Shown here piece after piece: positions 27,363 to 35,846 of a stretch of DNA of 64,000 bases (position 1 is its first letter; the number at the start of each line of letters is the position of its first letter). The notes beneath the pieces were generated by a model that worked only from the letters and a program-made list of their open reading frames with translations, was not told the origin of the DNA and did no database searches. The stretch comes from Cyanobacteriota bacterium. Its GTDB lineage: Bacteria; Cyanobacteriota; Cyanobacteriia; PCC-6307; Cyanobiaceae. The translations under genes were made by a program, and so were the position numbers. The DNA lies in contig JAPLIB010000085.1 of the NCBI GenBank assembly GCA_026389335.1, forward strand, positions 57,977-121,976, in the 5' to 3' direction.

Positions 27363-28283
27363 TCAGCCGTCTTCCGGAGGCTCCAGCTGAATCGTGCTGT
27401 GGGCGATGCCCAGCTCGGCCAGCCGTTGCTTGGCCTCGTGCAGCAGGGCCAGGTCGTCGATGCTGCCGAGCCGGCGCTTGAGATGGGCGGTCATGGCGTT
27501 CTGGGAGGTGCTCATGCCCCACACGTGCAGATGGTGCACCTCCAGCACTCCCGGCAAGTGGCGCAAGAGGCCGTCCACCTCGGCCAGATCGATGCCGGCG
27601 GGCACGGCATCGAGGGCCACAACCAGGGCATCCCGCAGCAGCTGCCAACCACTCCAGGCCACCGCCAGCCCCACGCCGATGGCAGTGGCGGCATCGAGCC
27701 AGTTCCAGCCGGTGAGGTGTACCAGCAGGGCGCTCACCAGTACGGCGGCGGACACCGCCGCATCGGTGAGCAGATGCACCACGGCGGCGCGGCGATTGAG
27801 ATCGTGGCTGTGGTCGCTGCCGAACAGACGGGCCGAGCCCAGATTCACGGCGATCCCCACCGCCGCCGCCACCGCCACCGGTCCCCCCACCACGGCCACC
27901 GGTTCCATCAGCCGCTGCAGACCCTCGACGATCACCACAGCGGCGGCCATCAGGATCAGCACCGCATTGATCAGCGAGGCCAATTGGGTGCTGCGGCCGT
28001 AGCCGTAGGTGAAGCGCGCTGTGGGCGGCCGGGTGCTGAGGCGTTCGGCCCCCCAGCCGAACAGCAGACCGGCGACATCGCCGAGATTGTGAACCGCATC
28101 GCCGATCAGGGCCAGGGAGCCAAAGGCCAGGCCGATCGCCAGCTGCAGCCCCGAAAGGGCGCTGTTGAGGATGATGCTCCAGCGGAAGGCCGCCGCCGAG
28201 CCGGGCCGATGCTGATGTTGGCGCGGATGGGGCTGGCGCTGGATCTGCACCGCCGGATGGACGTGCTCGTGTCGGGTACCCAT
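27363..28283 (-). CDS. Cation diffusion facilitator family metal transporter
   Basis: Start ATG 28283 gives 306 residues. The N-terminus is His-rich (HEHVHP, HPRQHQHRPG). Six membrane helices are expected, with metal-site motifs DAVHNLGD in helix 2 and HLLTDAA in helix 5, the His/Asp set usual for zinc-type CDF proteins. The cytoplasmic C-terminal domain (GVLEVHHLHVWGMS) is present. It exports Zn2+ or related divalent ions using protons. It lies 8 bp downstream of the GDT1-type gene, so the two form a metal-transport operon. Confidence 0.9.
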   Translation of the reverse strand: MGTRHEHVHPAVQIQRQPHPRQHQHRPGSAAAFRWSIILNSALSGLQLAIGLAFGSLALIGDAVHNLGDVAGLLFGWGAERLSTRPPTARFTYGYGRSTQLASLINAVLILMAAAVVIVEGLQRLMEPVAVVGGPVAVAAAVGIAVNLGSARLFGSDHSHDLNRRAAVVHLLTDAAVSAAVLVSALLVHLTGWNWLDAATAIGVGLAVAWSGWQLLRDALVVALDAVPAGIDLAEVDGLLRHLPGVLEVHHLHVWGMSTSQNAMTAHLKRRLGSIDDLALLHEAKQRLAELGIAHSTIQLEPPEDG

Positions 28284-28291
28284 GGGAAGCG

Positions 28292-28927
28292 TCAGGTGAG
28301 GGCCTGGCCCAGGGCCGCCAGACCAAACAGGAGGAACAGGCCGCCACTGAGGCGATAGAGCAGGCGCTCGCTGATGCGACCGCCGATCCAGCGGCCGGCA
28401 CCCACCGCCAGCCAGGTGACCAAAGCATGGCCGGCGAGGGTGCCGGCGAGCAGCGCCGTGAAACCAAAGCCCGGCGCCGTGGCCAGGAAGATCGTGGTGA
28501 ACTGGGTGCGATCGCCCAGCTCGGCGATGAACACCAGGGCAAAGGCTTCCCAGATCACGGCCCAAGGGGTGGTGATCGTCTGGTGTTTTTCGGCCTCATT
28601 CACCGCCGCCTCCGCATCCTCAGCCTCCTCAGCGGCGGCGCCGCTGCCCATCGCCTGGGCATCGATCAGCAACTTGAGGCCAAAGGCCAGAAACAGCACC
28701 GCCGCCAGCCAGGGCACCAGGGCCTGGGGCAGCAGTTCCCGCAGGCCGTAGCCCAGGGCCAGGGAGATCAGGGTGACGGCCGCCAGGGCGGCGAAGGCAC
28801 CGATGAACACCCAGCGGGCCCGATGCCGGGCCGCCAGGATCAACGCCATGAAAAAGGTCTTGTCACCCAGCTCCGCCAGGGTGATGGCCGTGAAGCTCGA
28901 CCCAAAGGCCGCCAGAGAAGGTTGCAC
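28292..28927 (-). CDS. GDT1/TMEM165 (UPF0016) family Mn/Ca transporter
   Basis: The ORF is open far upstream, but the conserved protein begins at GTG 28927 (QPSLAAFGSSFTAI); the longer form would run through the divergent umuD gene. The 211-residue product contains the two family motifs LAELGDKTFF and IAELGDRTQF, one in each three-helix half. Cyanobacterial homologues (Mnx) move Mn2+ out of the cytoplasm into the thylakoid lumen, supporting the oxygen-evolving complex. It is operonic with the CDF gene. Confidence 0.85.
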   Translation of the reverse strand: MQPSLAAFGSSFTAITLAELGDKTFFMALILAARHRARWVFIGAFAALAAVTLISLALGYGLRELLPQALVPWLAAVLFLAFGLKLLIDAQAMGSGAAAEEAEDAEAAVNEAEKHQTITTPWAVIWEAFALVFIAELGDRTQFTTIFLATAPGFGFTALLAGTLAGHALVTWLAVGAGRWIGGRISERLLYRLSGGLFLLFGLAALGQALT

Positions 28928-29060
28928 TACGGCTGCGGAGCTGAACTGCCCCAGCTTGCCGCCTCGCCCTGCCGCCGTAGATGGCACAACGCCCCAGCCA
29001 GCAGCAACGGCGCGAACCCATCCTGATTCCAGTACGCATGAACTACTCTGGCGCTGTTGG

Positions 29061-29651
29061 GTGCCGCGCCTGGGTAGGGGGCCGGGCCGATCGCCTTTGA
29101 GGTCGCGTTTGAGGTCGCTTTTGAATTCGCCTTTGAGTCCGCGCTTGATCCCCAGCCTGGAGCCCGATCTGGAGCCCGCACCGGCATCGGGCCTGGAGGC
29201 CAGCCTGAAGCCACCAGCCGCCGCCCTGTCACAAGCGCAGGCCGATCCGTCCGCGGTGCCCACGAACCGTGAGGGGATCGACCTGGCTCGCATGCTGATC
29301 CGCGATCCGGCCCACACGCTGCTGTTGCGCGTAGCCGGCGATTCGATGCAGGGAGCCGGCATCCGTCACGGCGATCTGCTGGTGGTGGATCGCGCCCGGG
29401 AGCCAACGGCCGGGTCGATCGTGGTGGCGCGCTTCGGTGGCCAGTTCACGCTCAAGCGCCTCTGCCAGAGCCAGGGTCGCCGCTGGCTGGAGGCGGCCCA
29501 TCCCGACTATCCGCCGATCGCGCTGGAGCCGCCGGCCGGGCAGGGCGAGCCGCCCGACGACAGCGCGGTTGGCAGCAGCGCTGCTCCCTGGGCCGACGGC
29601 TGCGAGGTGCAGCTCTGGGGTGTGGCCGTGCATGTGATTCACCCCCTCTGA
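29061..29651 (+). CDS. umuD: UmuD-like S24 peptidase, translesion polymerase accessory protein
   Basis: The S24 domain is clear: IDLARMLIRDPAHTLLL, then AGDSMQGAGIRHGDLLVVDR with the catalytic Ser, and the catalytic Lys in GGQFTLKRL; it ends GVAVHVIHPL like UmuD. The start is uncertain; GTG 29061 (in frame, 196 residues) is the best upstream choice. No Cys-Gly or Ala-Gly dipeptide is present at the spacing where UmuD self-cleaves. The N-terminal ~55 codons are a 12-bp tandem repeat. umuC follows 28 bp later. By family, the processed form supports DNA polymerase V in SOS mutagenesis. Confidence 0.8.
   Translation: MPRLGRGPGRSPLRSRLRSLLNSPLSPRLIPSLEPDLEPAPASGLEASLKPPAAALSQAQADPSAVPTNREGIDLARMLIRDPAHTLLLRVAGDSMQGAGIRHGDLLVVDRAREPTAGSIVVARFGGQFTLKRLCQSQGRRWLEAAHPDYPPIALEPPAGQGEPPDDSAVGSSAAPWADGCEVQLWGVAVHVIHPL
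29091..29198 (+). repeat. Phased 12-bp degenerate tandem repeat in the umuD 5' region
   Basis: About nine consecutive 12-mers stay in register: TCGCCTTTGAGG, TCGCGTTTGAGG, TCGCTTTTGAAT, TCGCCTTTGAGT, CCGCGCTTGATC, CCCAGCCTGGAG, CCCGATCTGGAG, CCCGCACCGGCA and TCGGGCCTGGAG. The array encodes most of the low-complexity N-terminus of UmuD. Confidence 0.75.
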
Positions 29652-29679
29652 CAGCACCAGCTCTGATGCGCCATACCCG

Positions 29680-30972
29680 ATGACCCGCGCCACCGTATTG
29701 ATCGATGGCAACAACTTCTATGCCTCCTGCGAGGCGGTGCTCGATCCGAGCGTGATCGGCCGGCCGCTGGTGGTGCTCTCCAACAACGACGGCTGCATTG
29801 TGTCCCGCAGCGCCGAGGCGCGGGCCCTGGGCATCCCCATGGGCAGCCCCTACTTCAAGCTGCGCCAGCAGCTGCAACGGCACGGGGTGATCGTGCGCAG
29901 CTCCAACTACGGCCTCTACGCCGACATGAGCCAGCGGCTGATGGCCACCCTGGAGGTGTGGGTGGAGGAGCTGGAGATCTATTCAATTGATGAGGCCTTC
30001 GGTCTGCTGCACCGCCCGGCAGCCACCAACGGCCAGCCGGGCGATCTGCGGGACTGGGGGCAACGCTTGCGCCAGCGGGTTCGCCGCGATCTGGGCCTGC
30101 CGGTGGCCGTGGGCATCGCCCCCACCAAGGTGCTGGCCAAGCTGGCCAACCGCATCGCCAAGCGCGATCCGCTCCAGGGTGGTGTGTTCGACCTCGGCGC
30201 GCTCGACGACCCCAGCCCCTGGTTGGAGGCGACCGCCGTGGAGGATGTGTGGGGCATCGGCCGCCAACTCTCGCGCTGGTGCCGCCTGCGGGGCATCGCC
30301 CATGCCCGCGCCCTGCGCGACATGCCGCCGGGGGAGTTGCGGCGCCGCTGTGGCGTGGTGGGGCTGCGGCTGCAGCAGGAGCTGCAGGGCCACCCCTGCC
30401 TACCGCTGGTGAGCCTGCCGCCAGCGAAGCAGGAAACCTGTGTCAGCCGCAGCTTCAGCCAGCCCGTCACCAGCCTGGTGGAGTTGCGCCAGGCGATCGC
30501 CACCTATCTGAGCCGGGCCGCCGAAAAGCTGCGCCGCCAACGGCAGCGGGCCGGAGCGATCACCGTGTTCGTGCGCAGCAGCCCCTTCGATGGCAGCAGC
30601 TTCTACAGCAATGCCGCCACCGCGGTGCTGCTGCTGCCCAGCAACGACACCGGCGTGCTGCTGGCCGCTGCCTTGCCCTTGACGGACAGCTTGTATCGAC
30701 GCCATAAACCGCTGCAGAAGGCGGGGGTGCTGCTGCAGCAATTGCAGCCAGACAGCCTGCTGCAATATCACCTGCTGGCGCCGCTGGAGCCCCAGCAGCA
30801 ACGGCGCCGCGAAGTCTTGATGGCCACCGTGGATGGGCTCAACCGCCGCTTTGGCAGCGGCACGGTGCAGTGGGCCGCCTGTGGTCTGCAACCGGTCTGG
30901 GCGATGCGCCGCTCGCGGCTGTCGCGGGCGGCCACCACCCGGCTCAGCGAGGTACCGCTGGTGCGGGCCTGA
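29680..30972 (+). CDS. umuC: DNA polymerase V catalytic subunit (Y family)
   Basis: The 430-residue protein is the usual UmuC length. The palm/finger motifs are LIDGNNFYASCEAVLDP, VVLSNNDGCIVSRS and IYSIDEAF (catalytic Asp-Glu), followed by VAVGIAPTKVLAKLAN and the HhH-type region VEDVWGIGRQL. It performs error-prone synthesis across lesions when activated by UmuD' and RecA. It is in an operon with umuD. Confidence 0.95.
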   Translation: MTRATVLIDGNNFYASCEAVLDPSVIGRPLVVLSNNDGCIVSRSAEARALGIPMGSPYFKLRQQLQRHGVIVRSSNYGLYADMSQRLMATLEVWVEELEIYSIDEAFGLLHRPAATNGQPGDLRDWGQRLRQRVRRDLGLPVAVGIAPTKVLAKLANRIAKRDPLQGGVFDLGALDDPSPWLEATAVEDVWGIGRQLSRWCRLRGIAHARALRDMPPGELRRRCGVVGLRLQQELQGHPCLPLVSLPPAKQETCVSRSFSQPVTSLVELRQAIATYLSRAAEKLRRQRQRAGAITVFVRSSPFDGSSFYSNAATAVLLLPSNDTGVLLAAALPLTDSLYRRHKPLQKAGVLLQQLQPDSLLQYHLLAPLEPQQQRRREVLMATVDGLNRRFGSGTVQWAACGLQPVWAMRRSRLSRAATTRLSEVPLVRA

Positions 30973-31050
30973 GTCCGCACCGGATCACTTGGAGCGCTTG
31001 TCCTGGCGCGAGGCAGTTCGTCGCCACGCAGGCCCTTGCACAAACCGGGC

Positions 31051-31353
31051 TCAGCCGGGTAACACGGCAGGGAGCTGGGCCACGGCCGTGTCGATCATGC
31101 TGGCGCTGACGAGGATCGTCTCGAGGGCGTCCTCGTTATCAAGAAAGGCCTCGAAGCTGGCATGGCGCTCTAGGTGGGGTTCGGCACCGGCTTCAGCGCA
31201 GGCCACCGCCCAGTCGCCATCGTCGGGCTTCACCAGCACGTAGCAGGCCAGAGCCTCCTGCAGATCGCCGCCGTCGCCGATCGCCTCGCCGTGCCAGTAC
31301 ACCTCGTAAAAATCCTCGGCCGGTGCCCTGTCCAAGGCCATCTCAGCGTTCAT
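31051..31353 (-). CDS. Hypothetical acidic protein
   Basis: The 100-residue product is acidic (FYEVYWHGEAIGDGGDLQEALACYVLVKPDDGDWAV) with no signal peptide, membrane helix or known motif. Amino-acid composition is that of a normal globular protein, which supports coding. The function is not recognised. It lies 53 bp downstream of the GGDEF gene on the same strand. Confidence 0.55.
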   Translation of the reverse strand: MNAEMALDRAPAEDFYEVYWHGEAIGDGGDLQEALACYVLVKPDDGDWAVACAEAGAEPHLERHASFEAFLDNEDALETILVSASMIDTAVAQLPAVLPG

Positions 31354-31406
31354 CCAGATCAGCGACCATCATCCGCGACCACAGCGTCCAACATCAGCAT
31401 CCACGA

Positions 31407-32405
31407 TCAACGACCATGCAGCAGGCTGGCAATCTGATTGCGGCCGTTGCTCTTGGCCAGCTCCAGGGCCCTGGAGCCGCGCTGCATCAGGTCGGCGAAA
31501 CTATGATCAGCCTGGCCGAGGCTGGTGAGGCCACCACTGATGTGCAGCTTAAAATCCGTGTGGCTGTACACCCCAGGAATCGCCGCCACCGCCTGGCGCA
31601 GATGATCGGCCAGGGCCATCGCCTGGTCGTGATCCATGCCTACCAGCAACAGCGCAAACTCACCATCGCCGAGGCGGGCGGCGAAATCCACCTCACGTAA
31701 ATAGGTACGGCTGAGATTCACCAAATCCAGCAATAACTTATCGCCGGCTGGATGGCCCCAGCGGCTGTTCACCTGGCGCAGATTGTCGATGTCGAAGCAC
31801 AGCAGCGACAGGGGCTGGCCCTCCAGGCGGGCCCGTTTGTACTCGCGATTGCCGATCGCCAGGAAGGTTTGGCGTAGCGGTAGGCCGGTGATCGGGCAGA
31901 GCATGGCGATGCGGCGCAGCTCGATCTCACGCATCACCAGCTCCGAGAGCAGCTGCAGCTGGTGGATCTGCTCGCTGCTGGGCTGGCGCGGCTGCTGATC
32001 GATCACGCACAGGGTGCCGAGGTTATGGCCATCGGGGCTGCGCAGCGGTGCACCGGCATAGAAGCGGACGTGGGGCTCGTCGATCACCAGAGGATTGGTG
32101 CTGAAGCGCTCATCGGCCCGGGCATCGGGTACCACCAGCACGCCGCTGGCGGCAATGGCGTGGGCGCAGAAGGCCATGGTGCGCGGCGTTTCGCTCGCCT
32201 CCAGGCCCTTGCGGGTGAGAAACCACTGGCGATCCCTCTCCACCAGGGAGATCAACGACATCGGTGCCTGGAAGATCGAACTGGCCAGCTCCACGATGCG
32301 ATCGAAGTGCTCGTCGCTGGCCAGGCCAATCACGCCATGGCGCTCAAGATCACGCAGGCGCTGCTCCTCATCGGCGGGAATCGGATAGGCCGGATAGGGG
32401 GCCAC
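31407..32405 (-). CDS. GAF-GGDEF domain protein with altered active site
   Basis: The 332-residue product has an N-terminal GAF sensor domain (ASSIFQAPMSLISLVERDRQWFLTRKG, GAPLRSPDGHNLGTLCVID) and a C-terminal GGDEF domain (TGLPLRQTFL, SLLCFDIDNLRQVNSRWGHPAGDKLL). The signature reads RLGDGEFALLL instead of RxGGDEF, so the second and third positions are exchanged and the metal-binding Asp/Glu is lost at its normal place. An RxxD inhibitory-site motif (REVD) is kept five residues before it. It may be a c-di-GMP receptor rather than a cyclase. No EAL domain is present. Confidence 0.88.
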   Translation of the reverse strand: MAPYPAYPIPADEEQRLRDLERHGVIGLASDEHFDRIVELASSIFQAPMSLISLVERDRQWFLTRKGLEASETPRTMAFCAHAIAASGVLVVPDARADERFSTNPLVIDEPHVRFYAGAPLRSPDGHNLGTLCVIDQQPRQPSSEQIHQLQLLSELVMREIELRRIAMLCPITGLPLRQTFLAIGNREYKRARLEGQPLSLLCFDIDNLRQVNSRWGHPAGDKLLLDLVNLSRTYLREVDFAARLGDGEFALLLVGMDHDQAMALADHLRQAVAAIPGVYSHTDFKLHISGGLTSLGQADHSFADLMQRGSRALELAKSNGRNQIASLLHGR

Positions 32406-32493
32406 AGACAGATCTCCCTGCAGGGGTTCAGGCTAGGCGGACCGGTGCCGCCTCAGCGGCCTTGGCAACGAACCGCAGGCGCAGCACTGAGCC

Positions 32494-34701
32494 TCAGGCG
32501 GCGGCGGCAGGGGTAAGAATTTCGTCGTAGCCGGCGCAGCGGCGCTGATCAAGATCCTGCAGATAGCGGCGCTCGCTGTAATAGGCCTCCTGAAAGCGCA
32601 GGGCATCGGCGTTGAGCTCGCTGAACAGTCCTTCGATGCGCATCTCCATCGAAAGCGATGCATCCCTGGGGGGCAACGCTGGCGCCGTTGCCGGCCAGGG
32701 GGAAGCGTCGCCGCTGGCATCAACAGGCCGCACCAGCGGCTCCCCATCGCTGCCGAGATGTTCCTGCTCCAGCAGGGTGGCCAGGCAGTGCTCCAGGGTG
32801 CGCAGTCGTTGCGAGCCCCAGGCAGCAAGCAGGTGGCGGCAGCGTTTTTCCGTGGCCAGGCGGGCTCGCATCGCAATCGCCCCCCGCAGCAACAGCAGGG
32901 GCTGGCTCAGAGACAAGCGCTGCACTTCGGTGGGCTGCAGCAGGGGGGTGAGCCGGGGCAACAGCTCATTGCCCTCCACCAGCAGCTGATCGAACAGCAG
33001 TCGCGGCAGATCGAGATCGGCCAGATCATGGCCCGGATCCAGGCCGCGGCTGATCGCCTCCAGCCGTCCGGCGCCGAGATTATCTTCCTCCAGTTCGGCG
33101 ATCGCTGCCCAGAGCCGGCGATGGGGCTGCAAGGCGAAATCCTCCTGCTCCCATAAGCGCAATTGCTGGCGCATGGCGGCACGATCGCGGCCGCAATGGA
33201 GATAAAGGCGCAGCAGATCCGCCTCGGCCCGCTCCTGTACCGAAGCGGCCCCGGGCTGTTCCCAGCGGGCGGAGCGCCCATGCCAGCGCTGGCCCTTCAC
33301 CTGCTGACGCAGGTCGTCCTCGAGGCTCTGGGCGAGGCGGGCCTGGCCGCCGGAGAGCCGTTCGGAAACCTGCTGCAGATAGCGGCTGCGCACGGCGCTC
33401 TGGGGCAACTTGCCCAGCAGGGCCACCAAAGCCGAAACGGCCTGCTGAAACTGATCAGCCTGGGCCAGATCCCGGCCCTCGAGCACCTGGTCGATCTGCC
33501 AGTCGAGCCACAGGGGCGAGCCATCGAGCAGGGCGCGGTACTCGCCGGCCCCATGCTGCTTGAGGAAGTCATCCGGATCCTTGCCGGCGGGCAGCTGCAG
33601 CACCCGCAGTTCCAGTTGGCCCTGCAGCGCCAGCTGCTCGACTTCGCCGATGGCCCGCTGGGCCGCGCGCACGCCGGCGCCATCACTGTCGAAGTTGAGA
33701 ATCAGCCGTTTGCTGTCACAGCAGCGGCAGAGCTGGGTGATCTGCTGGCTGCTGAGGGCCGTGCCCAGGGCTGCCACCGTGTTGGTAATGCCAGCGGCAT
33801 GGAGGGCGATCACATCGAAGTAGCCCTCCACCACCACGGCCCGATCGGCCTTGCGGATGGGCTCGGCAGCCCGATCGAGGCCAAACAGGTGCTTGCCCTT
33901 TTCGAACACCTCCGTTTCCGGCGAGTTGAGGTATTTGGGTTCGGCCCCATCGAGGCTGCGACCACCAAAGCCGATCACCCGGCCCTGCCGATCCCGGATC
34001 GGCACCATCAACCGATGGCGGAAGCGATCGTAAAAGCCATCGCCGCCCTTGCGCGCCACCACCAGACCAGCGGCCTCCAGCAGCTCCGGGCCCAGGCCCT
34101 CCACCTGCTGTAGATGGCGCAGCAGACCATCCCAGCGCTCCGGGGCATAGCCGAGCGCAAACGCCTCGATGGTGGGTTCCGCCAGAGCGCGGGCTTCCAG
34201 CAGATAGCTGAGGGCACCGGCCCCTTCCGGCGAACGCAGGCAGCTCTGGAACCAGCCCGCCGCCAGGGCCAGCACCCGGTGCATTTGTTCGCGGCGTGAC
34301 AGCTGCTGACGCAGCCGCTCCTGCTGGGGACCATCGAGGGTTTCCACCGGCAGCTGATATTTGCGCGCCAGCTCCAGCACCACGTCAGCGAAGCTGAGCC
34401 GCTGGAACTCCATCAGGAACTTGATGGCGTTGCCGCCGGCGCCACAGGAGAAGCAGTAATAAAACTGCTTGGCCGGTGACACCGTCATCGACGGCTTGCT
34501 GTCGTCGTGAAAGGGGCAGATGCCGACGAACTCGCGGCCCTTCTTGTTGAGCACCACGTGCTCTCCCACCACATCAACGATGTCAGCCCGTTCCTTGACG
34601 GCCTCGATCGTGCGGGGGTGGAGGCGGGGAAGGGACAGGGGGAAACGGACGCAGGGTGGACCACTACCCCTGGTGGGGCCGTGCCATCCATTGTGAACCA
34701 T
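32494..34701 (-). CDS. dnaG: DNA primase
   Basis: The 735-residue protein starts ATG 34701, with about 25 extra residues before the usual RLHPRTIEAVKERADIVDVV. The zinc-binding domain reads CPFHDDSKPS and YYCFSCGAGGNAIKF. The TOPRIM core has VVVEGYFDVIAL and LILNFDSDGAG. The C-terminal helicase-binding region is longer than in E. coli. It makes RNA primers at replication forks together with DnaB. Confidence 0.95.
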   Translation of the reverse strand: MVHNGWHGPTRGSGPPCVRFPLSLPRLHPRTIEAVKERADIVDVVGEHVVLNKKGREFVGICPFHDDSKPSMTVSPAKQFYYCFSCGAGGNAIKFLMEFQRLSFADVVLELARKYQLPVETLDGPQQERLRQQLSRREQMHRVLALAAGWFQSCLRSPEGAGALSYLLEARALAEPTIEAFALGYAPERWDGLLRHLQQVEGLGPELLEAAGLVVARKGGDGFYDRFRHRLMVPIRDRQGRVIGFGGRSLDGAEPKYLNSPETEVFEKGKHLFGLDRAAEPIRKADRAVVVEGYFDVIALHAAGITNTVAALGTALSSQQITQLCRCCDSKRLILNFDSDGAGVRAAQRAIGEVEQLALQGQLELRVLQLPAGKDPDDFLKQHGAGEYRALLDGSPLWLDWQIDQVLEGRDLAQADQFQQAVSALVALLGKLPQSAVRSRYLQQVSERLSGGQARLAQSLEDDLRQQVKGQRWHGRSARWEQPGAASVQERAEADLLRLYLHCGRDRAAMRQQLRLWEQEDFALQPHRRLWAAIAELEEDNLGAGRLEAISRGLDPGHDLADLDLPRLLFDQLLVEGNELLPRLTPLLQPTEVQRLSLSQPLLLLRGAIAMRARLATEKRCRHLLAAWGSQRLRTLEHCLATLLEQEHLGSDGEPLVRPVDASGDASPWPATAPALPPRDASLSMEMRIEGLFSELNADALRFQEAYYSERRYLQDLDQRRCAGYDEILTPAAAA

Positions 34702-34776
34702 CCCACCACCAATGGGGCATCACCAGCCCAAGGGCCTGGAGTGGCAGCGTTGGACCGCTGATCGGAGGCGCCACTG

Positions 34777-35703
34777 GTGCAGGAGCGGGGCAGGGCGGAA
34801 CGGAGTGAGCCAGGGCTGGCAACACCTGCGGCGGCGGTGCTGGGCTTATTGCTGGCCGCCTTCAGCTTCAGCCTGATGACCGTCTGCGTGAAAGGGGCTG
34901 GCGACCGCCTGCCGGTGGCGGAGGTGGTGCTGGCACGGGCGCTGGTGAGCCTGGGCCTGAGCTGGTGGCTGCTACGCCGGGCGGCAATCAACCCCTGGGG
35001 GCAGCGGCGCCGCTTGCTGGCGCTGCGCGGGCTGCTTGGCAGTGTGGCCCTGGCCTGCGTCTACGGCGCCGTGACCCGCTTGCCCCTGGCAACGGCCACC
35101 CTGCTGCAGTACCTCTACCCCACCTTCACCGCCCTGCTCGCCTGGCTGAGCCTGGGGGAGCTACTGAGCCGCCGCATGCTGCTGGGCTGCGGTTGCGGCT
35201 GGCTCGGGGTGCTGGTGGTAGCCCAGGGCACCAATCCAGCTATGGCTGGCTTGACGATCTGGCACTCCCTGTTCCATCCGCTGGCCTGGTCCGGCTCGCC
35301 GGCGGTGATCGGCCTGCTGCTGGGCTTGCTCGGGGCTCTGCTCACGGCCCTGGCCTATGTGAGTGTGCGCGAACTCGGGCGCAGCGAGCACCCGCTGGTG
35401 ATCGTGTTCTGGTTTCCGCTGATGGCCCTGCCGCTCACGTTGCCCTGGGTGCTGCTCGATCCCGTGCTGCCCAATGGCATCGAACTGCTGTGGTTGCTGG
35501 GGGTGGGGCTGTTTACCCAGCTCGGTCAGATCGGCCTCACCCATGGGTTGACCCAAATGCCGGCGGCCCGAGCCACGACGATCGGCTATGCCCAGGTGCT
35601 GTTTGCGGCGTTCTGGGGCTGGTTGCTGTTCGGCGAGTCCATCAGCAGCACAACGGCACTCGGCGCCTTGCTGATCCTGGCCGCCGCCCTGATGAGCCGC
35701 TGA
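34777..35703 (+). CDS. EamA/DMT family permease
   Basis: The 308-residue product starts at GTG 34777 and has ten hydrophobic segments in two repeated EamA halves. Typical stretches are LLAAFSFSLMTVCVKGAGDRLPVAEVVLARAL and TRLPLATATLLQYLYPTFTALLAWLSLGE, repeated as MPAARATTIGYAQVLFAAFWGWLLFGE. These permeases export metabolites or amino acids, and the substrate cannot be predicted. It is divergent from dnaG by 75 bp. Confidence 0.88.
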   Translation: MQERGRAERSEPGLATPAAAVLGLLLAAFSFSLMTVCVKGAGDRLPVAEVVLARALVSLGLSWWLLRRAAINPWGQRRRLLALRGLLGSVALACVYGAVTRLPLATATLLQYLYPTFTALLAWLSLGELLSRRMLLGCGCGWLGVLVVAQGTNPAMAGLTIWHSLFHPLAWSGSPAVIGLLLGLLGALLTALAYVSVRELGRSEHPLVIVFWFPLMALPLTLPWVLLDPVLPNGIELLWLLGVGLFTQLGQIGLTHGLTQMPAARATTIGYAQVLFAAFWGWLLFGESISSTTALGALLILAAALMSR

Positions 35704-35846
35704 ACAGATCCTGCCCAGCGACCGGGACCGTGCTTCGACGCTGGCCGGCCGAGCCCCCATCCCCCCGACAGCACGGCATTCAGAAGCTGGCATGGAGTCT
35801 AGGCCTAAGCTCAGGGCCTAGGAATTGCGTTACATCCAACTTTCTG

